Assembly: GCF_000425445.1 (NCBI RefSeq)
Contig: NZ_KE384378.1
Location: 1-47,800 of the forward strand
Origin: Flavobacterium denitrificans DSM 15936
Lineage (GTDB): Bacteria > Bacteroidota > Bacteroidia > Flavobacteriales > Flavobacteriaceae
Reading direction: 5' to 3'
Length of the DNA stretch: 47,800 bases
The notes beneath the pieces are model-generated. The model was not told the DNA's origin, did no database searches, and saw only the letters and a program-made list of their open reading frames with translations. Shown piece by piece: positions 1-7,990 of the stretch. The position numbers and the translations under genes were made by a program. Within the stretch, counting starts at the first letter, position 1, and every line of letters begins with the position of its first letter.

Positions 1-1
1 G

Positions 2-32
2 CAAAACTAAAACTTCTTTTTGTTTCTCGCAA
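2..32 (-). promoter_or_regulatory. Tandem rRNA-type promoter, gene-proximal copy
   Basis: Read on the minus strand, a TTG (-33 element, plus positions 30-32) is followed after 20 bases by TAGTTTTG (2-9), which fits the Bacteroidota consensus TTG/TTTG-N19-20-TAnnTTTG. It is the leftmost of three related copies and points out of the window, so the gene it drives is not visible. Strong tandem promoters of this form, preceded by A-rich DNA, are typical of rRNA operons in this phylum. The rRNA assignment is inference. Confidence 0.65.
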
Positions 33-126
33 GAAAAACTTGAAATTTTTTGAAACTTTTTTTTCGCCTCATTTTCCAAACTTTCCTTCCAATCTCTCAA
101 TGAACTTTTCCGTGTTTTGCGGGGTG

Positions 127-157
127 CAAATGTAAAAGCTTCTTTCGAATCTCGCAA
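127..157 (-). promoter_or_regulatory. Tandem rRNA-type promoter, middle copy
   Basis: The minus-strand -33 TTG (155-157) and -7 TACATTTG (127-134) are 20 bases apart. The sequence just downstream (TGCACCCCGC) and the A-rich stretch upstream match the other two copies. It lies 125 bp upstream of the proximal copy. Together the repeats look like a degenerate duplicated promoter unit of about 120 bp. Confidence 0.65.
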
Positions 158-248
158 GCTTTTTTCAAACTTTTTTTTCGAGAATTTCTTCCCTTTCAGT
201 CCTTGTTGCCTGCCAGTATTTCAGTGAACGCCTTCGCTGTTGCGGGTG

Positions 249-278
249 CAAAAGTACACAACAATTCCAGTTGCGCAA
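249..278 (-). promoter_or_regulatory. Tandem rRNA-type promoter, distal copy
   Basis: The minus-strand -33 TTG (276-278) and -7 TACTTTTG (249-256) are separated by exactly 19 bases, followed by TGCACCCGCAAC. It lies 122 bp upstream of the middle copy. The bases further upstream (about 280-420) are T-rich on the plus strand, so A-rich on the transcribed-side strand, as expected of an UP-element-like region. Confidence 0.65.
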
Positions 279-519
279 GCTTTTTTATGGAGTTTTTTTT
301 AATCTTTTTCCAATCTTTTTCTTAACTCGCTGACAACGCAATATTTGCATTTTTATTTTTCTTTGACACATATAAGATTTTTCCTCTTTCCATCGTTTTT
401 TTTTCAGTTTTACCGACTTGAGCCTTGATGCTTTTGCGGAGTTTTCAGCTTTTACAGACATTCTTCCTTCATTTTTTAAGGCTTTGGGTCAGTCTCTGCC
501 CAGAGGCTAGTCCTCAAAA

Positions 520-620
520 ACGCTCCCTTAGCCCCGACAGCAACCGAAATTCTTTTGCTGTTTTCTTAAAAAGCAAAAGATTGCTTCCTCAGTTCGCTAT
601 CTGCCTGAAGCGAATTGAGC
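520..620 (+). repeat. Interspersed repeat-like element with hairpin
   Basis: The stretch holds TAGCCCCGACAGCAAC, then a perfect 9-bp inverted repeat (TCTTTTGCT at 551-559 and AGCAAAAGA at 572-580, 12-base loop), then GCTATCTGCCTG. From memory, this order (TAGCCCCGA, hairpin of CTTTTGCT type, then a degenerate GCGGATAGC-like end) resembles an intergenic element common in Flavobacterium genomes. Only one copy lies in this window, so its repeat nature could not be confirmed here. Confidence 0.35.
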
Positions 621-749
621 GAAATTGCTCTTTACTATAATCCCAATTTCCGAAAGTCCGAATCCCAGATTCCAAAATCCAGATTGCTTTGTCCTCTCTT
701 AAAGCTTAATGTTTACTCTTTAATATATAATATGTATATATAAAATTTC

Positions 750-774
750 AGCAGAATGGCACTTCCACTCTGCT
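750..774. terminator. Hairpin, possible terminator or relic
   Basis: AGCAGA (750-755) pairs with TCTGCT (769-774), and TGG (757-759) pairs with CCA (765-767), with one mismatch and a five-base loop. No strong T-run follows on the plus strand. On the minus strand it is followed by GAAATTTTATAT. Its role is uncertain. Confidence 0.25.
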
Positions 775-1063
775 AAACTTAAAATCAGTCTATACTTTTA
801 TACATAATATGACACTCCTTTATAAGTAAACAAAAAACAAACTGTATATTATAGTAAAGAATAATCTATTACTGTTTACTCATTATGATATTTCAATAAT
901 TAGAACATCTTTTTAACGATATATAATGAATCAAAAGTTACTTAATACACAAAACTAACTCATAATCAATATTTTACATAAAAGGCATTTCTTTTGTTTT
1001 AAAATATCTAAAGATTAAACAAAATAAAAGTGCTTTTCTGGATAATCTTAAACCAATGTATTT

Positions 1064-1855
1064 ATGTATTTATCTCACAAAAAAACCATTGTATTTATTA
1101 CAGGAGCATTTGTAAGCCATTCCTCTTGGGAAGAATGGATTATTTATTTTGAAAACAAAGGATACAAAGTAGTAGCGCCACCGTGGGTTAACAAAAACGA
1201 AACGTCCGAAAATTTAAGAAGCGAGCATCCCAACTCAAAAATTGCGTTGGTGTCATTAAATAGTTTAATGGATTATTATACCGAAATCATTGGAAAACTT
1301 CCAGAAAAACCAATTTTGATAGGCCACTCCTACGGGGGACTGTTGGTACAATTATTAATTCAGAAAGAAATAGGCTCTGCAGGCATTTGCATAAATTCAC
1401 TTCCACCGAAGAATATAAGCATTTTTAGTTTTTCATTCTATAAAACAATTTGGAAACCGCTAAGTTTTTTTTCGCCAATAGAAAAGACTTATTTAATGCC
1501 TTTCAAAAAGTGGCAGCACTTATTTACTAACAAAATGTCATTTGAAGAACAAAAAAACAGCTACGAAAAATTTATAATTCCCGAGTCTAAAAAGGTATTG
1601 CGCGATATTTTTTTTAATGGCGCAAAAATTGATTTCAAAAAAAGCCACAATCCCCTTTTATTTTTATCTGGTTCTGCAGATAATTTTTCTACAGTTTCAA
1701 TGCAGTATTCAAATTTTAAAAACTATAAAAATCTTCATTCCGTAACTTCTTACAAAAGATTTGAAGACAAAAATCATTTTGCAATTGGCCAAGAAAACTG
1801 GAAGAATATAGCAGAATATATTGCGAACTGGCTGGAAAAGGAATCTCTTAACTAA
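1064..1855 (+). CDS. Alpha/beta hydrolase
   Basis: This is a 263-residue cytoplasmic alpha/beta-fold hydrolase with no signal peptide. The nucleophile elbow GHSYGG sits at residues 87-92 (Ser89), a likely acid at Asp206 (GSADNF) and the catalytic histidine at His238 (KNHF). The oxyanion-side motif normally written HG after the first strand reads TG here. The protein is a clear paralog of the hydrolase at 7991-8761: both begin with KTIV, share LPEKP before the elbow, PPKN after it, and an IDFKK segment before the acid. The gene converges on the sigma54-type regulator and the two coding regions overlap by 8 bp at their 3' ends. Substrate is unknown; esterase or lactonase activity is possible. 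Confidence 0.9.
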   Translation: MYLSHKKTIVFITGAFVSHSSWEEWIIYFENKGYKVVAPPWVNKNETSENLRSEHPNSKIALVSLNSLMDYYTEIIGKLPEKPILIGHSYGGLLVQLLIQKEIGSAGICINSLPPKNISIFSFSFYKTIWKPLSFFSPIEKTYLMPFKKWQHLFTNKMSFEEQKNSYEKFIIPESKKVLRDIFFNGAKIDFKKSHNPLLFLSGSADNFSTVSMQYSNFKNYKNLHSVTSYKRFEDKNHFAIGQENWKNIAEYIANWLEKESLN

Positions 1856-3821
1856 TTTCTCTTTTTATTTCAAGTTTTTTTATTTTAGAATTCAAAGTTG
1901 AAGGATGAATATCCAGAATTTCAGCGGCTCCTCCTGCGCCAGATATCTTTCCATTACATTTTTTTAGGATATAAAGAATATAATCTCTTTCGTTTTCTAA
2001 AATTGTTTTGATCGAAAAAGTTTCAGCCGGTTGCTCTGGATGCATTTTAGACGATGTTGAAAGCTCAATTTCTTTTATTGAATTTCCGTCTGTCAACAAA
2101 ATGGCACGTTGTATTACATGCTCAAGTTCTCTGATATTTCCCGGCCAATTATAATTCATGATTTGCTGCAAAGCAAAATCAGCAAGAATTGGCGCTTTTC
2201 TCCCCATCTTTTCGCTATATATTTTTATAAAGTGATTTGCTAAATCTGGAATATCCTCTTTTCGTTTTTTTAATGACGGAACAATAATCGGAAAAACGTG
2301 CAAACGATAATATAAGTCCATTCTAAATCTTCCTGCAGCAACTTCTTCTTCTAAATTTTTATTAGTCGCAGCAATAATTCTAACATCTATTTTTAGAGGA
2401 GATGCACCTCCAACTCGCTCGATCTCTCTTTCTTGAAGAACACGCAATAGTTTCACTTGAAGTTCTAAAGACATCTCTCCTATTTCATCTAAAAAAACGG
2501 TACCTCCATCTGCCAATTCAAATTTGCCGATTCTTTTGTCCATAGCGCCGGTAAAAGCTCCTTTTTCATGACCAAAAAGCAAAGATTCTGCAAGATTTTC
2601 AGGAATAGCACCACAATTAATGATAACTAAAGGTTTTTCTTTTCTTGGTGATAAAGCATGTATACTTTGCGCGATTTTTTCTTTTCCTGTCCCACTTTCA
2701 CCTAAAACCAAAACGGAAGTATCTGACGGCGCTACTTTCCGTATATAATTAAAAACTGAAATCATTTGGGAACTATTCCCAATGATTCCTTCAAATCCTC
2801 CTGCAACATTTTCAGATTTTATGTTTTTGATTTCTGCTTTTTCAGTGGACAAGCTAAAATCATTTTTTGAATAAATTTTGTTGATAAACTGAGAAAAAGT
2901 ATGTTCAAGCGAATTAAGCAGTTTTAAGTTTTCTTGCGAATAAATATTCAGATTTCGGCTGTAGAAAGTAAAATGATAATTTTGAATCGTTGCAATCGAA
3001 ATAGGAAAAACCAAATACGATTTAATTCCGAAATTATGTGAAATAAGCGCCTTTATTGGCGCATCTTGAAAATTATTGATTAATGCTTCTTCACTATAAA
3101 TAATTGGTTTCTTGTCAATTTTTGATTTTCTATAAGTATCATTTATTTCTTTTTCAGAGACTGTCGCAATCTGCGAGAGCTTTTCGGGTTTAATAATTTG
3201 ATACAGATCGATGTTTTTCCGAATAATTCCTAGATTATCGTAGTGTGTTGAAGTGACAAAACCTGCCTCTAAGTAATCAAATGCAATATAAGTTTGGATT
3301 ATTTTACCAAAAGCTAGCAACGCGTCTTCTCTTTTAAGGTTTGAATTTATGATTTCTGTAATTCCTTTTTGAAGTTGAAATTGCTGCATCAACTGGGATT
3401 CTAAGCTGTATTGCTGACGATAAAATGCAATTTCCAAAGTTGTTAAAACATCCTGATCTCGAAACGGTTTTACGATAAATCCGTAAGGATGAGTCGTTTT
3501 TGCCTGATCTAAAATACTTTTACTCGAATTCGCCGAAATAAATATAAAGCCGATATGTTTTTCTTTCAGATAATGAGCTAGTTCTATTCCGTTTCGATTA
3601 CCTTTCAACATAATATCTAAAAAAACCAAATCGGGTTTGTTAATCTGAATTTGTTCTAAAGCCTGTTCGACAGATCGTACAATTCCGGTAACTTCATAAT
3701 TTGCTTTTTCAAGGATTAATTGCAAATCGTGTGCTTCAATAAATTGATCTTCTACAATTAAAATTCGTTTTTTTAAAACTGAAGAAACAGCTTCATATCC
3801 GTTATCGGCAGACTTTTTCAT
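1848..3821 (-). CDS. Sigma54-dependent response regulator (REC-GAF-like-AAA-Fis)
   Basis: This is an NtrC-family transcription activator. Numbered from the ATG at 3821, an N-terminal receiver domain has phospho-acceptor Asp69 (FLDI), acidic Glu24/Asp25, Ser96 and Lys118 (VKPF). A GAF-like region spans roughly 150-310. The AAA+ domain carries Walker A GESGTGKE (374-381), an intact sigma54-contact loop GAFTGA (421-426), Walker B TVFLDEIG and WPGNIREL (559-566). A Fis-type helix-turn-helix ends the protein. The frame is open to a TTG at 3857, but that codon sits in a TATTTTTG -7-like box (3855-3862 on the minus strand), so the ATG is preferred. It is divergent from the histidine kinase at 4017, its probable partner. 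The intact GAFTGA says it should work with RpoN. Confidence 0.92.
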   Translation of the reverse strand: MKKSADNGYEAVSSVLKKRILIVEDQFIEAHDLQLILEKANYEVTGIVRSVEQALEQIQINKPDLVFLDIMLKGNRNGIELAHYLKEKHIGFIFISANSSKSILDQAKTTHPYGFIVKPFRDQDVLTTLEIAFYRQQYSLESQLMQQFQLQKGITEIINSNLKREDALLAFGKIIQTYIAFDYLEAGFVTSTHYDNLGIIRKNIDLYQIIKPEKLSQIATVSEKEINDTYRKSKIDKKPIIYSEEALINNFQDAPIKALISHNFGIKSYLVFPISIATIQNYHFTFYSRNLNIYSQENLKLLNSLEHTFSQFINKIYSKNDFSLSTEKAEIKNIKSENVAGGFEGIIGNSSQMISVFNYIRKVAPSDTSVLVLGESGTGKEKIAQSIHALSPRKEKPLVIINCGAIPENLAESLLFGHEKGAFTGAMDKRIGKFELADGGTVFLDEIGEMSLELQVKLLRVLQEREIERVGGASPLKIDVRIIAATNKNLEEEVAAGRFRMDLYYRLHVFPIIVPSLKKRKEDIPDLANHFIKIYSEKMGRKAPILADFALQQIMNYNWPGNIRELEHVIQRAILLTDGNSIKEIELSTSSKMHPEQPAETFSIKTILENERDYILYILKKCNGKISGAGGAAEILDIHPSTLNSKIKKLEIKREIS

Positions 3822-3854
3822 AAGTGAGTAAATTTTACACTTAATTAATTGATA

Positions 3855-3862
3855 CAAAAATA
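3855..3862 (-). promoter_or_regulatory. -7 box for the sigma54-type regulator
   Basis: Minus-strand TATTTTTG matches TAnnTTTG and lies about 34 bases upstream of the ATG at 3821. No good -33 TTG was found at 19-20 bases, so the promoter call rests on the -7 box alone. Confidence 0.4.
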
Positions 3863-4001
3863 GTTAATAATTATAGTTAAAATAACCATTTGCCAAAAAT
3901 AGATAAATAAAAATCATATTTAATACTAATTTTCATATAATTTTTCAACAATAGAAAGTTCATGCTAATTATATTTGTTAATCCAAAACTTACTAAAATT
4001 T

Positions 4002-4009
4002 TAATTTTG
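4002..4009 (+). promoter_or_regulatory. -7 box for the TPR histidine kinase
   Basis: TAATTTTG matches TAnnTTTG and ends only 7 bases before the ATG at 4017. A start of transcription at the usual distance would give a leader of almost no length. A TTTG lies upstream (3974-3977) but the spacing of 24 bases is too long for a standard promoter. Confidence 0.35.
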
Positions 4010-4016
4010 ATAAACC

Positions 4017-6452
4017 ATGAAGCGACTATATCCATTTTGTTTGCTATTCTTTATTACAATTAATTCATTAGCACAAAATCATCCGGCTACAGTTCATTAT
4101 GATTTGAAAAAGAAACGTTTATTAATTTATACTTGTTCCAGTTATTTATACAACTCTAATCAAGGTCAAATCGATGCCGACAGCGCTGTAGTCTTAGCCT
4201 GCAAAGCTTACAAACTTCCTGTTTCACTAGCTTACGACGAAGGTTTCAATGATGGTACTTTTTTAATTGGAAATGAAGCAATTACAAGAGGAGACATTAC
4301 TGCTGCCAAACAACTTTTTGCAAAATCTAAAGAGGTCAACAAAATAAAACTAGCGTTGCAGTTAGGAAGCTTTTATTTATTTAAACCTTTTTCAAAACCT
4401 GATGATATTTCAAATGCAAATCTTTACATAAATGAAGCTATAAAAATCAGTAATCAATTAAAAATACAAAAGTGGCAGCACCAGAGTTTATTACTTCTTG
4501 GAAAATTCTATTTCCAAATTAACAATTATCCAGAAAGCAAAAAATGCTTTTTGAAAGTTGTGAATGAACTCAGAAAACAAAACAATAAAGCCCTGTTAGC
4601 AGATGCTTTAAACGAGCAAGCTACCTATCAATATGACCTGGATCCAGAAAAAGAAAAAATTCTAAAAGAAGCTGAAGCCTTATACCTAGCCCTAGGCAAT
4701 AATGCGAAAAGAATTGAAGTGAAAATGAGAATTTGCACTATTTATTTTTGGCACGGAAAAATTAATGATGCAAAAAAAATACTTTATCAAAACATTGCGA
4801 CCATGCGCAAAATTGGTTTTAAGCAACAGCAATATTCCGAAACCACAATTGCATATATAGAAGCTGTTCAATATAATTTAAAAAGTGCCTTATATTATGC
4901 TCTTAAAAGTGTCGAAAGCATGGAAACGACAAATGATTATACGTTTGCCGATATTTTTTATATGCGATTGGGCTTAGTGTATTTGCAAATGGGCCATTAT
5001 GATGATGCCCTAAGAACGGCTGAAAAAAGTATTAAATATGGACAAAAGAGTTTTAATAGTGGAAGCTGGTACAAAAGCTTTATAACTGCAACGGCATCTT
5101 TGTCGATGAAAGGAAAAAATAAGGAGGCGATTGAATACATGAATTCTATAACGAGTAATTATCCGCCACCAAATAGTTTTGATAATATGCTAATGAATTT
5201 TGCGTATGCAAATTGCTACGCTCGAATTAAAAATTATGCTACAGCCGAAAAATATTTCATAAAAACAGGCGAAGCTGCTGACGCTTTAGATTCGCCTCTA
5301 ACTTATCGCGATGTTTGCAACAGTTATTCGTCTATAGCTCTGTTTTATGCGAATCGAAACAATCTGAAGAAAACAAAACTTTATATTGACAAAATTGTAG
5401 TGGCTTCAAAGAAATACAACAAAACCTATAATTCAGAAGCATTACAGATGTCTTTATACAAAATAGATTCGCTAAATGGTGATTTTAAATCAGCCTTGGC
5501 GCATCATAAATTGTACAAAAAATTAAGCGATTCTCTTTTGGATTATGCTAAAAACAAACAAATAGAAGAACTTAGAATTCAGTATGAAACTGTAAACAAG
5601 GAACAAAAAATTAAACTATTAAATAAAGAAACTGATCTGCAGGAAAACGCATTGAAAAAATCAAAACTGTTAAACACTTTATCTATTTGGAGCTTGATTT
5701 TATTGGTTTTAATAATCGCATTATTATACAACCGCTACCGATTGAAGCAACGAAATAATGCAGAATTAGAGGCAAAAGAAAAGGAAATCAATCAAAAAAA
5801 CATCAATTTAAAACATTTGCTTGATGAAAAAGAATGGCTTTTAAAAGAGATCCATCATCGCGTTAAAAACAATCTTCAAACTGTAATAAGTCTTTTAAAT
5901 TCACAATCGGCGTATTTGGAGAATGATATGGCATTATCTGCGATTAAAAACAGTCAGCATCGCATCCATTCAATGTCATTAATTCATCAGAAGCTCTATA
6001 ATTCTGAAAATATTTCGACAATTAACATGCCCAATTACATCAAGGAATTGATTGAATATTTAAGAGAATCTTTCTCACTTGGGCAAAGAATTCGTTTTGA
6101 ATTAAAAATTGATCCGCTCGAATTAGATGTTGCGCAGGCGGTACCGCTTGGACTAATTCTGAATGAATCCATCACCAATTCAATCAAATATGCTTTTCCA
6201 GAAGATCGAACGGGAATGATTTATGTCACGCTTGAAGCTACTTCTCAAAATAAATATTTATTGACTATTTCTGATAATGGAGTTGGTTTTGACACCACTA
6301 TCAGCGCCAAGAAAATAAATTCATTTGGATTAAGTTTAATAAAAGGCTTAAGTGATGACTTGGATGCCGATTATTCTATCGAAAATAAAAATGGAACCAT
6401 TATTAAAATTGAGTTTTCAAAAGAATTTTCAATAAATGAAAAAAGACGATAA
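4017..6452 (+). CDS. TPR sensor histidine kinase (HisKA_2 type)
   Basis: This is an 811-residue sensor kinase. A signal peptide (1-20, ending in SLAQ) exports a long helical TPR-like sensor region (about 80-510). A coiled coil leads to one membrane span (about 553-572) and a cytoplasmic kinase core. The dimerization helix has EIHHRVKNNLQ (611-621; phospho-histidine probably His614), which marks the HisKA_2 subfamily. The ATPase domain has the N-box around ILNESITNSI (714-723) and the G-box DNGVGF (753-758). No receiver domain is fused. It is divergent from the sigma54-type response regulator, the obvious partner. Ligand is unknown. HisKA_2 kinases often pair with stand-alone regulators, as here. 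Confidence 0.93.
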   Translation: MKRLYPFCLLFFITINSLAQNHPATVHYDLKKKRLLIYTCSSYLYNSNQGQIDADSAVVLACKAYKLPVSLAYDEGFNDGTFLIGNEAITRGDITAAKQLFAKSKEVNKIKLALQLGSFYLFKPFSKPDDISNANLYINEAIKISNQLKIQKWQHQSLLLLGKFYFQINNYPESKKCFLKVVNELRKQNNKALLADALNEQATYQYDLDPEKEKILKEAEALYLALGNNAKRIEVKMRICTIYFWHGKINDAKKILYQNIATMRKIGFKQQQYSETTIAYIEAVQYNLKSALYYALKSVESMETTNDYTFADIFYMRLGLVYLQMGHYDDALRTAEKSIKYGQKSFNSGSWYKSFITATASLSMKGKNKEAIEYMNSITSNYPPPNSFDNMLMNFAYANCYARIKNYATAEKYFIKTGEAADALDSPLTYRDVCNSYSSIALFYANRNNLKKTKLYIDKIVVASKKYNKTYNSEALQMSLYKIDSLNGDFKSALAHHKLYKKLSDSLLDYAKNKQIEELRIQYETVNKEQKIKLLNKETDLQENALKKSKLLNTLSIWSLILLVLIIALLYNRYRLKQRNNAELEAKEKEINQKNINLKHLLDEKEWLLKEIHHRVKNNLQTVISLLNSQSAYLENDMALSAIKNSQHRIHSMSLIHQKLYNSENISTINMPNYIKELIEYLRESFSLGQRIRFELKIDPLELDVAQAVPLGLILNESITNSIKYAFPEDRTGMIYVTLEATSQNKYLLTISDNGVGFDTTISAKKINSFGLSLIKGLSDDLDADYSIENKNGTIIKIEFSKEFSINEKRR

Positions 6453-6484
6453 TTGATTTGACGAAATCTCACTAATCAAAATCT

Positions 6485-6529
6485 GTTTAGCGAAATATAG
6501 CGCTTTTAAACCCGAAAAAAACGCTAAAC
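6485..6529 (+). terminator. Weak terminator-like inverted repeat
   Basis: GTTTAGCG (6485-6492) is repeated inverted as CGCTAAAC (6522-6529), just after the kinase stop codon. Only CTTTATC follows, so any termination would be inefficient. Confidence 0.3.
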
Positions 6530-6555
6530 CTTTATCAACAGACACTTTATTGACA

Positions 6556-6571
6556 TGGCATGTAAATTGGT
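6556..6571 (+). promoter_or_regulatory. Candidate sigma54 (-24/-12) promoter
   Basis: TGGCAT-N5-TTGGT has the -24 TGGCA and -12 TTG at the exact spacing of the RpoN consensus TGGCAC-N5-TTGCA. It deviates at the sixth base and at the usually invariant C of the -12 GC. Transcription would start near 6583, 23 bases before the ATG at 6606. A sigma54 activator is encoded about 2.7 kb away. This is a weak match and is reported because of its context. Confidence 0.3.
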
Positions 6572-6605
6572 TTATGAAGAGAGTTAACTCTTAAAACCAT
6601 TTATA

Positions 6606-7349
6606 ATGAAAAAATCAATATTACTATTAATCGTTCTGTTTTTAAATTATAGTGCTGTAAAAGCCTGTGACAAATGCAGCACATACAATAATGCCGATTT
6701 CAAAATAAAATCGGCTACCATAGCTCATAAAGCAGATTTAGGGATTACGGTTTGGGATATTAAAGTCGAAGGAACTGCAGGAAATACGACACCTAAAGCA
6801 GTTGGACAATTAAATGGTGCTCCAGTTTTGGCATATGTTTTCCCAACTACTTTAAAATCTTCTGATATTGGTTTTGGTCAAGTCGAAGGAATTGTGGCGC
6901 TTGCGCTAACTTCTCACCCAGATTTTGAAGATACGCCACTATGGGATGAAAATTTTGATGGAAATTATCTTAATGACGGTATCGTTTGGCATGCGCATTG
7001 GGTTTTATTAGTTGAAGACAAACGCGTTGCCGGCGGGCTTTCGGTTAAAGAATTTACAAAAGGAGATCCAAATGTGGTTTTGCCTCCAACAAATCCAGGA
7101 ATGGCAATGTATATGGATAGTCCAGGATTTAATATTGTTTCGAAAGGAAATTCTATAAAAGTAATTGTACCCGATTTTAGAATCAACAACAAAACCGATT
7201 TCAAATTTGATGCTGTAAGTTGTTACATGGAAGTGAGTACAGGAGCAGGTGGCTCTCACGATTCTGAAGGAACAAAACCTATGCTTGGGGTTTATAAAGT
7301 TTATACCGTTGCTAGCGGCAATCTTTCATTACCTTATTCTGTAAAATAA
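6606..7349 (+). CDS. Secreted protein of unknown function with CxxC and WHAHW motifs
   Basis: This is a 247-residue protein that I do not recognise as a named family. It has a clear signal peptide (1-20, hydrophobic core then SAVKA), and the mature protein starts with CDKC (residues 21-24). The cysteine could be lipidated, but VKAC is a poor lipobox because of the lysine, so a periplasmic or secreted form is more likely. The rest looks beta-rich. It includes HPDFEDTPLWDEN (104-116), the striking WHAHW (128-132), and a late GGSHDSEG segment, all possible metal-ligand sites. It follows the two-component pair and precedes the isochorismatase-like gene by 95 bp. Regulation by the neighbouring sigma54 activator is possible. 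Confidence 0.75.
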   Translation: MKKSILLLIVLFLNYSAVKACDKCSTYNNADFKIKSATIAHKADLGITVWDIKVEGTAGNTTPKAVGQLNGAPVLAYVFPTTLKSSDIGFGQVEGIVALALTSHPDFEDTPLWDENFDGNYLNDGIVWHAHWVLLVEDKRVAGGLSVKEFTKGDPNVVLPPTNPGMAMYMDSPGFNIVSKGNSIKVIVPDFRINNKTDFKFDAVSCYMEVSTGAGGSHDSEGTKPMLGVYKVYTVASGNLSLPYSVK

Positions 7350-7444
7350 AAATTCATTTACTAAAGATCAAAAACATAAAAAGCTGTTATAAAAGATCTT
7401 GCATGCAAAATTTGTAAATTTAACATTCATTAAATCAAATAATT

Positions 7445-7984
7445 ATGCTTGTTCAAGAAACCACTGGGTTAATAGTAATTGATGTTCAAGGCAAACTTGC
7501 TCGAATTGTTCATGAAAGTGAAAAACTAACATTAAATCTGGAAAAACTTATTCGAGGTTGCCAAATATTGTCAATTCCGATTATCTGGGCAGAACAAAAT
7601 CCGAAAGGACTTGGTTCTACAATAGCTAAAATAGAAAAATTATTGATTGGTCAAAAACCAATAGAAAAATACTCTTTCAATGCTTTTGATAATGAAACTT
7701 TTAAAAATGCAATTATTGATTCGGGCAAAAAACAATGGTTAATCTGTGGTATTGAAGCTCATATATGCGTTTATCAAACTGCCATGGGACTATTATTAAA
7801 CAATTTTGAAATTGAAATCGTAACTGATTGTGTCTCTTCTCGCTCAAAAGAAAGTATTGATGTTGCATTAAATAAATTACAAAATAAAGGCGCCAGATTA
7901 ACAAATATTGAAATGTGTCTTTATGAACTTATTAAAGATTCCAGAAAAGAAGTATTCAAAGAAATTCTAACATTAATCAAATAA
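7445..7984 (+). CDS. Isochorismatase-family cysteine hydrolase
   Basis: This is a 179-residue cytoplasmic hydrolase of the isochorismatase-like fold. The expected triad is visible: Asp13 (VIDVQ), Lys75 (EKYSFNAF) and nucleophile Cys108 in GIEAHICV, with the preceding G-I-E region forming the usual cis-peptide site. The length is normal for the YcaC or nicotinamidase-like branch. The next gene, an alpha/beta hydrolase, starts 6 bp after its stop codon, so the two are surely co-transcribed and may act on the same small amide or ester. The actual substrate cannot be read from sequence. Confidence 0.88.
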   Translation: MLVQETTGLIVIDVQGKLARIVHESEKLTLNLEKLIRGCQILSIPIIWAEQNPKGLGSTIAKIEKLLIGQKPIEKYSFNAFDNETFKNAIIDSGKKQWLICGIEAHICVYQTAMGLLLNNFEIEIVTDCVSSRSKESIDVALNKLQNKGARLTNIEMCLYELIKDSRKEVFKEILTLIK

Positions 7985-7990
7985 ATAATC

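Larger units (their letters stand above)
279..1063. other. Gene-free stretch
   Basis: No credible gene is seen here. The left part (about 280-420) is pyrimidine-rich and probably belongs to the upstream region of the leftward promoters. The middle holds a hairpin element (551-580). Another hairpin lies at 750-774. The rest (775-1063) is AT-rich and should contain the promoter of the hydrolase at 1064, although no convincing TAnnTTTG box was found. A 71-codon open frame at 425-640 has no recognisable protein character. Confidence 0.5.

Noticed and set aside
425..640. Open frame of 71 codons on the plus strand
   Set aside because: It runs through the hairpin repeat element, has an odd composition rich in Leu, Ser and Phe with no domain pattern, and no promoter-like box precedes it.
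757..773. TGGCACTTCCACTCTGC as a sigma54 promoter
   Set aside because: The GG and GC elements are 12 instead of 10 bases apart, and the site lies inside a hairpin about 300 bp from the nearest gene.
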